A DNA stretch of 16,545 bases from Gammaproteobacteria bacterium (GCA_024639445.1 JAHEIJ010000013.1:1-16545); one strand, 5' to 3'; positions 6,589-14,494 are shown, numbered from the stretch's first letter. Program-made: numbers and translations. The notes: generated by a model not told the origin, from the letters alone.

Positions 6589-7334
6589 GCCATCCCCTCC
6601 AGCCAGTCACCCAGGTGATTCACGGAGTCGTGCCGCGTCAGGTCCACCTGTAAGGGCGTGATGGACACATAACCATGGCGCACCGCGTAAAAATCGGTGC
6701 CCGGTCCGGCATCCTGCTCGGCCCCGGCCGATCCGACCCAGTAGATATCACGGCCTCGAGGGTCCTTGTCGCAGATCACCGGCTCGGCCTTGTGGCGGTG
6801 GCCCAGCCGTGTGGACTTGATCCCAACAAGCTGATCCAGCGGCAAATCCGGCACGTTTACATTGAGAATGGTATCTTGCGGTAACGGATGGCGCTGCAGG
6901 TGCTTAACCAGACGCAGCACCACATCCACCGCACTGGCATAATGCTGAGACTCGTGTCCCGCCAACGAAACCGCAATCGCCGGCAGACCGAGGAAACGGC
7001 CTTCCATCGCCGCCGCCACGGTGCCTGAATAAAGTACGTCATCCCCCATGTTGGCCCCGGCGTTAATGCCGGATATCACCATGTCAGGCTCTTGCGCCAA
7101 CAGGCCGGTGATCGCCAGATGGACACAGTCGGTCGGCGTGCCATCCACACGAATGACACCATTGTCGAGCTGCCTGGCGCGAATGGGGGATTCCAGGGTC
7201 AGGGAATTACTGGCACCGCTGCGGTCCCGATCCGGGGCCACGACATCGATTTCCGCCAAAGATTGGAGTGCGTCGGCCAGCGCCCGAATACCAGGGGCCT
7301 CAAAGCCGTCGTCGTTACTGAGAAGAATCCGCAT
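6585..7334 (-). CDS. surE: 5'/3'-nucleotidase SurE
   Basis: SurE is a metal-dependent nucleoside monophosphatase (with some exopolyphosphatase activity in relatives) linked to stationary-phase survival. The 249-residue protein starts MRILLSNDDGFEAPGI and holds all four expected metal ligands at the E. coli positions: D8, D9, S39 (DRSGASNS) and N91 (GINAGANMG). The segment SGTVAAAMEG (103-112) is also typical. It heads the surE-pcm-yqaA-nlpD-rpoS run, overlapping pcm by 4 nt (ATGA). No convincing Shine-Dalgarno precedes the ATG; instead a perfect 12-bp AT-rich palindrome covers that position. In many relatives surE directly follows truD, but here a plus-strand smr gene intervenes, so surE must have its own promoter in the 165-nt divergent gap. 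Confidence 0.96.
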   Translation of the reverse strand: MRILLSNDDGFEAPGIRALADALQSLAEIDVVAPDRDRSGASNSLTLESPIRARQLDNGVIRVDGTPTDCVHLAITGLLAQEPDMVISGINAGANMGDDVLYSGTVAAAMEGRFLGLPAIAVSLAGHESQHYASAVDVVLRLVKHLQRHPLPQDTILNVNVPDLPLDQLVGIKSTRLGHRHKAEPVICDKDPRGRDIYWVGSAGAEQDAGPGTDFYAVRHGYVSITPLQVDLTRHDSVNHLGDWLEGMA

Positions 7335-7335
7335 A

Positions 7336-7347
7336 CTTTTATAAAAG
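7336..7347. repeat. 12-bp perfect palindrome at the surE start
   Basis: CTTTTATAAAAG reads the same on both strands and ends 1 base before the surE ATG (7332-7334). It occupies the place where a Shine-Dalgarno sequence should be. It could be a weak RNA hairpin, a protein-binding site or chance in AT-rich sequence. Confidence 0.5.
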
Positions 7348-7386
7348 ACTCACATCAACCGGGTTACTTAGCTGATTCGAATCTTA

Positions 7387-7393
7387 CTATACT
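7387..7393 (+). promoter_or_regulatory. Sigma-S-like extended -10 element upstream of smr
   Basis: CTATACT matches the extended -10 preferred by RpoS, including C at -13. No good sigma-70 -35 box is found 16-18 nt upstream (the nearest is TTACTT), which sigma-S tolerates. Transcription would begin near 7400, about 100 nt before smr. Seven bases are weak evidence. Confidence 0.3.
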
Positions 7394-7499
7394 CGAAATG
7401 CGATCACCCTCATACCACTGTTGATGCGGTAATTTCCTTTACTCCGTTGGGGAAAATACTGCACCATGACCTATCTCAATCAATCAAAGCCCCCGGGAT

Positions 7500-8042
7500 A
7501 TGGCAAAGAAGAAAGTTACTGATGAAGAACGTGCATTGTTTCGCGACGCGGTAAGCGGAACGCGACGCCTGACTCTGGAAAGCCGCATCACGCCCCAGAA
7601 AAAACGGCCCCCGCCCCGTCCTCTGCAACGGGAGCAGGATGAACAACAGGTGTTGGTGGACATGTTGTCGGAACCGGCCGATATGGCAGAGCTGGAAACC
7701 GGGGAGGAACTCCTTTTCACGCGCCTCGGCTTACAACATAAAACGATTCGCAAGCTGCGCCGTGGCGAGTTCAGTATCGAGGCTGAACTTGACCTGCACG
7801 GCCAGACCAAAATCGAAGCACGCCAGGCGATTGTGCAATTTCTGCATTTCTGTCGCGATCAGGGACTGCGTTGCGTGCGCATCATCCATGGTAAGGGCCA
7901 TGGTTCGCACCAGAAACGCCCGGTATTGAAGCAATACGTGAATCACTGGTTACGCCAACGTGATGATGTGCTGGCCTTTTGCTCGGCACGACAGGTGGAT
8001 GGCGGCACCGGTGCAGTCTACGTGTTATTAAAACGTCACTGA
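7500..8042 (+). CDS. Smr domain protein (SmrA-like putative nuclease)
   Basis: This 180-residue protein has a basic, Pro-rich N-terminal region (about 1-50), a middle segment (51-90) and a C-terminal Smr domain (about 96-178). The Smr landmarks are clear: LDLHG (97-101), HGKG (130-133), KRPVLKQYVNHWL (139-151) and DGGTGAVYVLLK (167-178). Smr domains occur in MutS2 and stand-alone proteins with nicking-endonuclease or RNase activity; E. coli SmrA and SmrB are stand-alone members, and SmrB cleaves mRNA at collided ribosomes. The layout here is closer to SmrA, but the assignment is not certain. The ATG has no good Shine-Dalgarno, and an in-frame TGA at 7467-7469 excludes an upstream ATG. It is the only gene on the plus strand between truD and surE and converges on truD with 16 nt between stops. 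Confidence 0.92.
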   Translation: MAKKKVTDEERALFRDAVSGTRRLTLESRITPQKKRPPPRPLQREQDEQQVLVDMLSEPADMAELETGEELLFTRLGLQHKTIRKLRRGEFSIEAELDLHGQTKIEARQAIVQFLHFCRDQGLRCVRIIHGKGHGSHQKRPVLKQYVNHWLRQRDDVLAFCSARQVDGGTGAVYVLLKRH

Positions 8043-8058
8043 AACAACACCATATAAA

Positions 8059-9081
8059 TCAGTCACGGGTTTGAACCAGCTCCCGCAACACCGTCGTCGC
8101 ATAGCTTCCGGCCGGAAGAATAAAAAGCAACTCGAGTTGTTGCTGCGATGCGTCCAGTTCCCATTCCAGCTCCGCTGCCTGCAGCCGCAAGGATCGTCGT
8201 TCCTGCTTCAAGCCGGCCTGTTCCAGACCGCGACAGTACTCGGGATGCGTCTGCGACAGATTATCTTCCAGTAATGCGGCTTGATCACGCGCCGGTGACT
8301 CACTCTTACCCCATAGGCAACCACTGGGATGAATGTCAAAGCTGTCCAGGCGTTGCTGGATCTCGGCGTCAATGGCGTCGGGGATAAAGTAACTGTTGGT
8401 TCCCGCCAGCAACATGACATCCCCCTCGATCGCCCGGTTCCAGTTTCCGGCAGCGACCCGGACCGATAACAGTTCATTGAATAAACAGGATCGGGCGGCT
8501 GACAGGTAAAGACTGCGTTTATGCCGATCCTTGATTCGCTTACCCTGAAACATGGCGAGGGCCTGTTGCAGGTTGGCACCATCATGGCCGAAACGTTGTT
8601 CACCGAAATAATTCGGCACGCCCTGTTGGTCAACCTGTTGCAAGCGGGCCTCCAAGGCAGCCAGATCACCGTGCAGTTCGCGAACCACCAACTGAAACCG
8701 ATTGCCCTGTAAAGTCCCCCGCCGTAATTTACGCCGATGCCGCACATGCTGGAGTACGCGCACATTCTCAATATTCATATCTTCCCAGTCCGGCTCGGCC
8801 GCACCGGCCAGACCCAGACTGAACCATTGGCGTGTAACGGCGTTGCGATCCTTTAATCCCGCATAGCTCACATCCCGTTTGGGAATGCCGGCATAGCGGG
8901 CCAGTTGATCGGCCAGCCACTGGGTATTGGTGTTGCGCTTTTCAATCTGCAGCAACACATGTTCACCTTCTCCTTCAGGTTCAAACCCCGGTATTTCATC
9001 CACAAAAAAGTCTTCCGGCCGGGCACGTATCACACCACTGATCGATGGAACACCAAAAGCATAGGACAACGATTCAAGCAC
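8059..9081 (-). CDS. truD: tRNA pseudouridine(13) synthase
   Basis: TruD isomerises U13 to pseudouridine in tRNA-Glu. The 340-residue protein carries ARPEDFFVDEIPGFEP (20-35), the catalytic motif AGLKDRNAVTRQW (74-86) with predicted nucleophile D78, RRKLRRGTLQGNRF (116-129) and GVPNYFGEQRFG (154-165), all diagnostic of the family. The start is a GTG without a clear Shine-Dalgarno. An in-frame TGA at plus-strand 9109-9111 and the alignment with E. coli TruD leave little room for another start, though TTG at codon 5 is possible. It follows ispF by 13 nt and ends tail-to-tail with smr. No terminator hairpin is visible in the 16-nt gap, so transcripts of the two genes may run into each other. Confidence 0.96.
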   Translation of the reverse strand: MLESLSYAFGVPSISGVIRARPEDFFVDEIPGFEPEGEGEHVLLQIEKRNTNTQWLADQLARYAGIPKRDVSYAGLKDRNAVTRQWFSLGLAGAAEPDWEDMNIENVRVLQHVRHRRKLRRGTLQGNRFQLVVRELHGDLAALEARLQQVDQQGVPNYFGEQRFGHDGANLQQALAMFQGKRIKDRHKRSLYLSAARSCLFNELLSVRVAAGNWNRAIEGDVMLLAGTNSYFIPDAIDAEIQQRLDSFDIHPSGCLWGKSESPARDQAALLEDNLSQTHPEYCRGLEQAGLKQERRSLRLQAAELEWELDASQQQLELLFILPAGSYATTVLRELVQTRD

Positions 9082-9094
9082 GGGACAGGAAAGG

Positions 9095-9571
9095 TTAGGC
9101 TTGCGGTATCAGCAACACCACCGCCATGGCGGCAATACCTTCACCGCGACCGGTGAAGCCCATTTGCTCGGTGGTGGTTGCCTTGAGACTGACGCTGTTA
9201 ACTTCGGTATCAAGATCCTGCGCCAGGATCTCCCGCATTGCGGGCAGGTGTGGAGCCAGTTTAGGCACTTGCGCCACGATGGTGATATCAAGGTTATTGA
9301 TGCGATAGTGCTGTTGCTGCATTAATTCGACTACGCGTTGTAACAGGATGCGGCTGTCGATACCTTTATATTCATCACTGCTGTCTGGAAAATGTTGCCC
9401 AATATCGCCCAATGCCAATGCGCCCAGGATAGCATCGCATAAAGCATGGATGGCCACATCACCATCGGAGTGGGCCTGCATGCCTTTATCAAAAGGAATT
9501 TCCACCCCACCCAACACCAGTCGGCCGCTGTCGCTAAATCGATGGGCGTCAAAGCCTTGTCCAATACGCAT
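9095..9571 (-). CDS. ispF: 2-C-methyl-D-erythritol 2,4-cyclodiphosphate synthase
   Basis: IspF cyclises 4-diphosphocytidyl-2-C-methylerythritol 2-phosphate, releasing CMP, in the MEP isoprenoid pathway. The 158-residue protein starts MRIGQGFDAHRF and shows the zinc ligands D8, H10 and H42 at the usual positions, the signature SDGDVAIHALCDAILGALAL (35-54), DIGQHFPD (56-63) and the nucleotide-binding loop KATTTEQMGFTGRGEGI (129-145). Length equals the family norm. The ATG comes 2 nt after the ispD stop, so the two consecutive-acting pathway genes are probably translated together. They are separate genes, not the IspDF fusion seen in alphaproteobacteria. Confidence 0.97.
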   Translation of the reverse strand: MRIGQGFDAHRFSDSGRLVLGGVEIPFDKGMQAHSDGDVAIHALCDAILGALALGDIGQHFPDSSDEYKGIDSRILLQRVVELMQQQHYRINNLDITIVAQVPKLAPHLPAMREILAQDLDTEVNSVSLKATTTEQMGFTGRGEGIAAMAVVLLIPQA

Positions 9572-9573
9572 GC

Positions 9574-10290
9574 TTAACTGCTCTGTTGCTGAAGATAAAA
9601 TGTTGCCAGGGCCAAATCCTCAGGCCGTGTGACCTTGATATTATCGGCATGGCCTTCCACCAATACGGGTTCATGTCCCGCCAGCTCCATTGCCGAGGAT
9701 TCATCCGTGACCAGCGCTTGATCCTCAATCGCCTGCTCCAGCGCATGGCGTAACTTGTCATAACGAAACATCTGCGGGGTGAGCGCATGCCATAGGTCTT
9801 CCCGCGCCTCGGTGGTAATAACACGCCGGTTCGACCCGGCACGCTTCATGGTATCCCGTACCGGTACGGCCAACAGTCCCCCGACGGTGTCATCAGTTAG
9901 TTGCGCAATCATATTGGAAATATCATCCGGCCGTACACAAGGACGTGCCGCGTCGTGAACCAGCACCCAGTCATCATCATGGGCGTGAGTAGCCAGTTCC
10001 TGTAGCGCATTCAATACCGAGTGACACCGCTCTACCCCGCCATCCACTACCCACATGGGTTTGTCCAGACATAATTCCAGGCCGGGCCAATATTCATCTT
10101 CTGCCGATATAGCGACAACGATACCTTCGATATGAGGATTTGCAACAAGACGCGATATGGTGTGCTCAAGCAACGGTCGCCCATCGATCTCCAGATACTG
10201 CTTGGGTCGATCGGCGCGCATGCGCTTACCGACACCGGCGGCCGGTACCACGGCCCAATATTTAACTTTTGACGGTGTGGGGTCTGACAT
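9574..10290 (-). CDS. ispD: 2-C-methyl-D-erythritol 4-phosphate cytidylyltransferase
   Basis: IspD transfers CMP from CTP to methylerythritol 4-phosphate in the MEP pathway. The 238-residue protein has the nucleotidyltransferase loop PAAGVGKRM (16-24), RPKQYLEI (28-35), the signature VLVHDAARPCV (108-118) and the C-terminal NIKVTRPEDLALA segment typical of IspD. The ATG is not preceded by a recognisable Shine-Dalgarno, and the gap to ftsB is 50 nt. It is followed immediately by ispF. The CTP substrate is made by PyrG, encoded upstream in the same gene run. Confidence 0.96.
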   Translation of the reverse strand: MSDPTPSKVKYWAVVPAAGVGKRMRADRPKQYLEIDGRPLLEHTISRLVANPHIEGIVVAISAEDEYWPGLELCLDKPMWVVDGGVERCHSVLNALQELATHAHDDDWVLVHDAARPCVRPDDISNMIAQLTDDTVGGLLAVPVRDTMKRAGSNRRVITTEAREDLWHALTPQMFRYDKLRHALEQAIEDQALVTDESSAMELAGHEPVLVEGHADNIKVTRPEDLALATFYLQQQSS

Positions 10291-10340
10291 AAGGATAATG
10301 TTAGTAACGAAGCGGTAACGAGTGATCCGTCAGGGATAAA

Positions 10341-10631
10341 CTATTTGCTATCATCCACCGGCTCTTCCACCACCTGGATATAGGTTTCGCCCTCTTTAAC
10401 CATGCCGAGATCGTTACGCGATCGTTCTTCAATGGCGTCAAGACCGGTTTTCAGATCCTTGACTTCCGCCGCCAGGGTCTCGTTACGTTCCTTCAAGTGG
10501 GCGTTTTCAAGCTGCTGCGTATCAACTTCTTGTTGTAAATGCCAGACAGTCGCCAGGCTGCCATCCCCGACCCACAAATCATATTGCAGGACAAGTAGGA
10601 GGATAAGCAAAATGGCAACTAGTATACGCAT
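10341..10631 (-). CDS. ftsB: Cell division protein FtsB
   Basis: FtsB is a small bitopic inner-membrane protein that forms the FtsQ-FtsL-FtsB complex at the septum and helps activate septal peptidoglycan synthesis. The 96-residue product has a membrane segment (about 2-17), the conserved juxtamembrane WVGDGSL (20-26) and a periplasmic coiled coil (about 28-70, Leu/Gln/Glu-rich), followed by NDLGMVKEGE (73-82), matching the DivIC/FtsB family. The ATG starts 5 nt after the eno stop. The eno-ftsB pairing is conserved in Gammaproteobacteria. Confidence 0.94.
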   Translation of the reverse strand: MRILVAILLILLLVLQYDLWVGDGSLATVWHLQQEVDTQQLENAHLKERNETLAAEVKDLKTGLDAIEERSRNDLGMVKEGETYIQVVEEPVDDSK

Positions 10632-10636
10632 AACCC

Positions 10637-11932
10637 TTAATTAAGATTATAGAACGCCTTGCGTCCCGGGAATGTAGCCTTGTCACCCAGCTCCTCGCTA
10701 ATGCGAATCAACTGGTTGTACTTGGCGACCCGATCCGAACGAGACATGGAACCGGTTTTGATTTGCCCGGCACTGGTGGCCACCGCCAGATCGGCAATAG
10801 TGGTATCTTCCGTCTCCCCGGACCGATGGGAGATCACCGCGGTATAGCCTGCCTTTTTCGCCATATCGATGGCCGCCAGGGTTTCGGTCAGTGTCCCAAT
10901 CTGATTGACCTTGATCAGGATTGAATTGGTGATGTGCTTATCAATGCCTTCCTGGAAAATCTTTGTGTTGGTCACAAACAAATCGTCGCCGACCAGTTGC
11001 ACTTTTTTACCCAGGCGTTCGGTGATTTCCTTCCAACCGTCCCAATCGTCTTCGGCCAGACCGTCTTCGATACTGATGATGGGATACTTGTTGACCCAGT
11101 CTTCCAGCACATCAATGAATTCGGATGCTGTCAGGCTCTTGTTTTCAGAAGCCAGGACATATTTACCGTCTTTGTAGAATTCACTACTGGCCGCATCAAT
11201 CGCGATCATGATGTCTTCACCAGCCTTGTAACCCGCCTTGTCGATCGCTTCAAGAATGACTTCAATCGCAGCTTCATTGGAAGGCAGGTCCGGTGCAAAA
11301 CCGCCTTCATCACCTACTGCGGTATTCATGCCTTTATCATGCAGGACTTTTTTCAAGGCATGAAAAACTTCCGCGCCATAACGAATTGCTTCTGCCACAC
11401 TGGGCGCTCCCACTGGCATCACCATGAACTCCTGCAAGTCCACACTGTTATCGGCATGCGCACCACCATTGATGATGTTCATCATCGGTACCGGCATAAG
11501 ATAATCATCCCCGGTATTAAGATATTCATACAGGGGCTTGCCTTCGTTAGCCGCGGCCGCACGAGCGCAGGCCATGGATACCGCCAGCAGCGCATTGGCG
11601 CCCAGCTTGCTTTTGTTATCGGTACCATCCAGGGCCAGCATGGTATTGTCAATATCCGCCTGATCGGCTGCGTTTTTGCCCAGCAAGGCTTCACGGATTT
11701 CATTATTCACATGCTTGACAGCCTGGGTGACCCCTTTGCCACCAAAACGTTTGGCATCGCCATCGCGTAATTCAATCGCTTCCCGCGCGCCGGTGGAGGC
11801 ACCTGACGGTACTGCAGCACGGCCCATGACACCGGACTCCAGAATGACGTCGGCTTCCACGGTTGGATTACCACGCGAGTCGATAATTTCACGACCCTTA
11901 ATGGCTTTGATCATACTACTACTTTTGGACAT
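10637..11932 (-). CDS. eno: Enolase
   Basis: Enolase interconverts 2-phosphoglycerate and phosphoenolpyruvate in glycolysis and gluconeogenesis; it is also a degradosome component in E. coli. The 431-residue protein shows REIIDSRGNPTVEA (14-27), the mobile loop SGASTGAREAIELRD (43-57), Mg ligands D246, E289 and D316, catalytic E209 (GDEGGFAP) and K341, and the signature ILIKVNQIGTLTET (338-351). I kept the first ATG (GGAG 12 nt upstream); a second ATG at codon 7 gives a start closer to many enolases but has no Shine-Dalgarno. It lies 82 nt after kdsA and directly before ftsB. Confidence 0.98.
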   Translation of the reverse strand: MSKSSSMIKAIKGREIIDSRGNPTVEADVILESGVMGRAAVPSGASTGAREAIELRDGDAKRFGGKGVTQAVKHVNNEIREALLGKNAADQADIDNTMLALDGTDNKSKLGANALLAVSMACARAAAANEGKPLYEYLNTGDDYLMPVPMMNIINGGAHADNSVDLQEFMVMPVGAPSVAEAIRYGAEVFHALKKVLHDKGMNTAVGDEGGFAPDLPSNEAAIEVILEAIDKAGYKAGEDIMIAIDAASSEFYKDGKYVLASENKSLTASEFIDVLEDWVNKYPIISIEDGLAEDDWDGWKEITERLGKKVQLVGDDLFVTNTKIFQEGIDKHITNSILIKVNQIGTLTETLAAIDMAKKAGYTAVISHRSGETEDTTIADLAVATSAGQIKTGSMSRSDRVAKYNQLIRISEELGDKATFPGRKAFYNLN

Positions 11933-11975
11933 GAATCTTTTTCACTCCATAAATGCAAAGGTTTAAGAATTAAAT

Positions 11976-11993
11976 TTCTGCTACAAAGCAGAA
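11976..11993 (-). other. Small hairpin in the kdsA-eno gap
   Basis: TTCTGC and GCAGAA form a perfect 6-bp stem with a 6-nt loop, 22 nt after the kdsA stop. An AT-rich but not U-run sequence follows on the minus strand. This could be a weak attenuator or an mRNA-processing or 3'-end stabilising hairpin; it is not a convincing intrinsic terminator. Confidence 0.35.
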
Positions 11994-12014
11994 TGGTTAC
12001 TGCCTCACGAAAAA

Positions 12015-12848
12015 CTACAATGAATCTTCTGCAAATGGCTGCTGTTTAACCGTAGCATCGATTTCTTTCAATACGGTTAACAGTTGTTGCATTTTCGGTA
12101 ATGGCCAGGCATTCGGTCCATCGGACAAAGCTTCGGCCGGATTGGGATGGGTTTCCATAAAGACCCCGGCCACGCCCGCAGCCACGGCTGCACGAGCAAG
12201 TACCGGCACAAACTCACGTTGCCCGCCTGAAGTACTACCCTGCCCGCCCGGTTGTTGGACCGAATGGGTGGCGTCGAACACCACCGGGCAACCGGTTTCA
12301 CGCATAATGGCAAGACCGCGCATATCGGATACCAGGGTGTTGTATCCAAAAGAGGCGCCCCGTTCACACACCATAATTTGATCGTTCCCGACTTCCCGTG
12401 CCTTGGCGACAACATTCAGCATATCCCAGGGAGCCTGGAACTGGCCTTTCTTGATGTTCACCGGTTTACCCTGGCGCGCCACGTTTTGAATAAAATTGGT
12501 CTGGCGCACCAGAAATGCCGGTGTTTGCAATACATCCGCCACCACCGCGACTTCCGCCAAAGGGGTATCTTCATGCACATCAGTCAAAACCGGCACACCG
12601 ATTTGATCCTTGACCTTTTGCAGTATACGCAGGCCTTCTTCGATTCCGGGGCCACGATAGCTTTGACTGGAAGTACGGTTGGCTTTATCAAAGGATGATT
12701 TATATATGAATGGTATGCCCAGGGCAGCGGTCATCTCTTTCAGAGCCCCGGCGGTATCAAGTGCGAGCTGCTCGCTCTCGATCACGCAGGGACCGGCAAT
12801 CAGGAACAATGGCTGCTCGATGCCAACCTCAAAACCACATAGTTTCAT
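12015..12848 (-). CDS. kdsA: KDO-8-phosphate synthase (predicted metal-dependent type)
   Basis: KdsA condenses phosphoenolpyruvate with arabinose 5-phosphate to KDO 8-phosphate for the lipopolysaccharide inner core. The 277-residue protein has FLIAGPCVIES (15-25), YKSSFDKANR (49-58), SYRGPG (63-68), the LTDVHE segment (88-93) and CERGASFGYN (161-170). It holds C21, H195, E232 and D243, which line up, all shifted by 10, with the metal ligands of the Aquifex aeolicus enzyme (C11, H185, E222, D233). E. coli KdsA has Asn at the Cys position and needs no metal. The ATG overlaps the pyrG stop by 4 nt (ATGA), so the two are probably translationally coupled; eno follows after 82 nt. PyrG makes CTP, which KdsB uses to activate KDO. 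Confidence 0.96.
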   Translation of the reverse strand: MKLCGFEVGIEQPLFLIAGPCVIESEQLALDTAGALKEMTAALGIPFIYKSSFDKANRTSSQSYRGPGIEEGLRILQKVKDQIGVPVLTDVHEDTPLAEVAVVADVLQTPAFLVRQTNFIQNVARQGKPVNIKKGQFQAPWDMLNVVAKAREVGNDQIMVCERGASFGYNTLVSDMRGLAIMRETGCPVVFDATHSVQQPGGQGSTSGGQREFVPVLARAAVAAGVAGVFMETHPNPAEALSDGPNAWPLPKMQQLLTVLKEIDATVKQQPFAEDSL

Positions 12849-14494
12849 TCGTTAGCGGCCTGTTGTACGCCCTGTTCGGCAAACGCACGTGCTGCACTGA
12901 CAAAACCAGTGAACAAGGGGTGCCCATCACGCGGCGTGGAGGTGAATTCCGGGTGGAACTGGCAGGCGATGAACCAGGGATGGTCCTTCAATTCAACCAC
13001 TTCAACCAGACTGTCGTCCATCGAGGTACCCACAAGTTGCAGCCCGGCACGCTCGAGAGTCTCACGATAGTTGTTGTTGAATTCATAACGATGACGGTGA
13101 CGTTCGATAATCACGTCTTTTTCATAGGTGGCATGCACTCGCGAACCGGGCTTGAGTTTGCACGGCTGTCCACCCAGGCGCATGGTGCCGCCGAGATCCG
13201 AATCTTCATCGCGTGTTTCAATCCGTCCATCGGTAGTGGTCCACTCGGTAATCAGACCGATTACCGGATGTTTGGCAGCTTTTTCAAACTCGGTGCTGTG
13301 CGCACCTTCCAGGCCAGCAACATTGCGGGCATATTCAATTACAGCAACCTGCATACCCAGGCAGATACCAAGATAAGGTACCTTGTTTTCGCGGGCATAC
13401 TGCACCGCCGTGACCTTGCCTTCGACACCGCGTTCACCAAAGCCACCGGGGACGAGAATGGCATCGACATTTTCCAGGCAAGCGGTACCATCGAGTTCAA
13501 TCTCTTCCGAATCGACATACTGGATGTTGACTCGGGTACGGGTATGAATGCCCGCGTGGATCAGCGCCTCAGACAAAGACTTGTAAGCTTCGGTCAAATC
13601 CATGTACTTGCCCACCATGGCAATGGTGGTTTCGCCGGTGGGATGCTCCAACGACTCAACGACCTGCTGCCATTCTGACAAATCCGGTTGCTTGCACTGT
13701 AACTGCAGTTTCTCGACCGTAATATCATCCAGGCCTTCTGCCGACAACAGCAGCGGGATCTTGTAAATGCTGTCCGCATCCTGGGCGGAGATAACCGCAC
13801 GTTCTTCTACATTGGTAAACAAGGCAATCTTGCGACGTTCCTCGGGCGGAACCGGCTGCTCGGCACGACATAATAGAATGTCAGGCTGAATACCAATCGA
13901 GCGCAATTCCTTCACCGAATGCTGGGTCGGCTTGGTCTTGATTTCTCCCGCCGCGGAGATATAAGGCAGCAAGGTCAGATGTATGAACAGGGCATTGTTG
14001 TGTCCTTCTTCCACACCCATTTGGCGAATGGCTTCCAGGAATGGCAAGGACTCGATGTCACCCACTGTACCGCCGATTTCCACCATGGCCACGTCCGCAT
14101 CACCCGCTCCCGCACGAATCGAGCGCATGATTTCATCGGTAATATGTGGAATAACCTGGACCGTTCCCCCCAGGTAATCACCACGGCGCTCCTTGCTAAT
14201 GACATTTTCATAAATGCGCCCGGTGGTGAAATTGTTCTTCTGGGTCATGGTGGTGCGCACGAAGCGTTCGTAATGACCCAGATCCAGATCAGTTTCAGCA
14301 CCGTCTTCCGTTACAAACACTTCGCCGTGCTGGAACGGGCTCATGGTCCCCGGATCTACATTGATATAGGGGTCCAGCTTCAGCAAAGTGACCTTGAGGC
14401 CGCGGGCTTCGAGAATTGTGGCCAGCGAGGCGGAAGCAATGCCCTTCCCTAATGAGGACACAACACCACCGGTGATGAATACATATTTCGTCAT
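12845..14494 (-). CDS. pyrG: CTP synthase
   Basis: PyrG aminates UTP to CTP using glutamine and ATP. The 549-residue protein has an N-terminal amidoligase domain (about 1-270) with the P-loop-like SSLGKGIASAS (13-23), LDPYINVDPGTMSP (40-53) and VEIGGTVGDIES (138-149). The C-terminal class I glutamine amidotransferase domain (about 290-540) has nucleophile C378 (GICLGMQ) and the H514/E516 pair (FHPEF). Length matches the family. No strong Shine-Dalgarno precedes the ATG. A plausible promoter lies about 70 nt upstream, so pyrG may head the pyrG-kdsA-eno-ftsB-ispD-ispF-truD run. Two later products depend on CTP: IspD directly and KdsB via KDO. Confidence 0.98.
   Translation of the reverse strand: MTKYVFITGGVVSSLGKGIASASLATILEARGLKVTLLKLDPYINVDPGTMSPFQHGEVFVTEDGAETDLDLGHYERFVRTTMTQKNNFTTGRIYENVISKERRGDYLGGTVQVIPHITDEIMRSIRAGAGDADVAMVEIGGTVGDIESLPFLEAIRQMGVEEGHNNALFIHLTLLPYISAAGEIKTKPTQHSVKELRSIGIQPDILLCRAEQPVPPEERRKIALFTNVEERAVISAQDADSIYKIPLLLSAEGLDDITVEKLQLQCKQPDLSEWQQVVESLEHPTGETTIAMVGKYMDLTEAYKSLSEALIHAGIHTRTRVNIQYVDSEEIELDGTACLENVDAILVPGGFGERGVEGKVTAVQYARENKVPYLGICLGMQVAVIEYARNVAGLEGAHSTEFEKAAKHPVIGLITEWTTTDGRIETRDEDSDLGGTMRLGGQPCKLKPGSRVHATYEKDVIIERHRHRYEFNNNYRETLERAGLQLVGTSMDDSLVEVVELKDHPWFIACQFHPEFTSTPRDGHPLFTGFVSAARAFAEQGVQQAANE

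Larger units (their letters stand above)
7335..7499. promoter_or_regulatory. Divergent intergenic region between surE and smr
   Basis: These 165 noncoding bases must supply promoters for surE (leftward) and smr (rightward). I see a perfect palindrome CTTTTATAAAAG at 7336-7347 next to the surE start. An overlapping pair of -10-like sequences lies at 7386-7393: CTATACT on the plus strand and TATAGT on the minus strand. Neither has a good -35 box at normal spacing. No ORF with a ribosome-binding site is visible here. Confidence 0.45.

Noticed and set aside
7466..7522. Short ORF (18 codons) overlapping the smr start in another frame
   Set aside because: No Shine-Dalgarno and no notable peptide; an upstream regulatory ORF is possible but unsupported.
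10934..11770. Plus-strand ORF of 278 codons opposite eno
   Set aside because: It is fully antisense to enolase, whose catalytic residues are intact, and has no ribosome-binding site or familiar motif.
12710..13678. Long plus-strand ORF (322 codons) opposite pyrG and kdsA
   Set aside because: It lies antisense to two certain genes, shows no recognisable family and has the composition expected from the reverse of conserved coding DNA.
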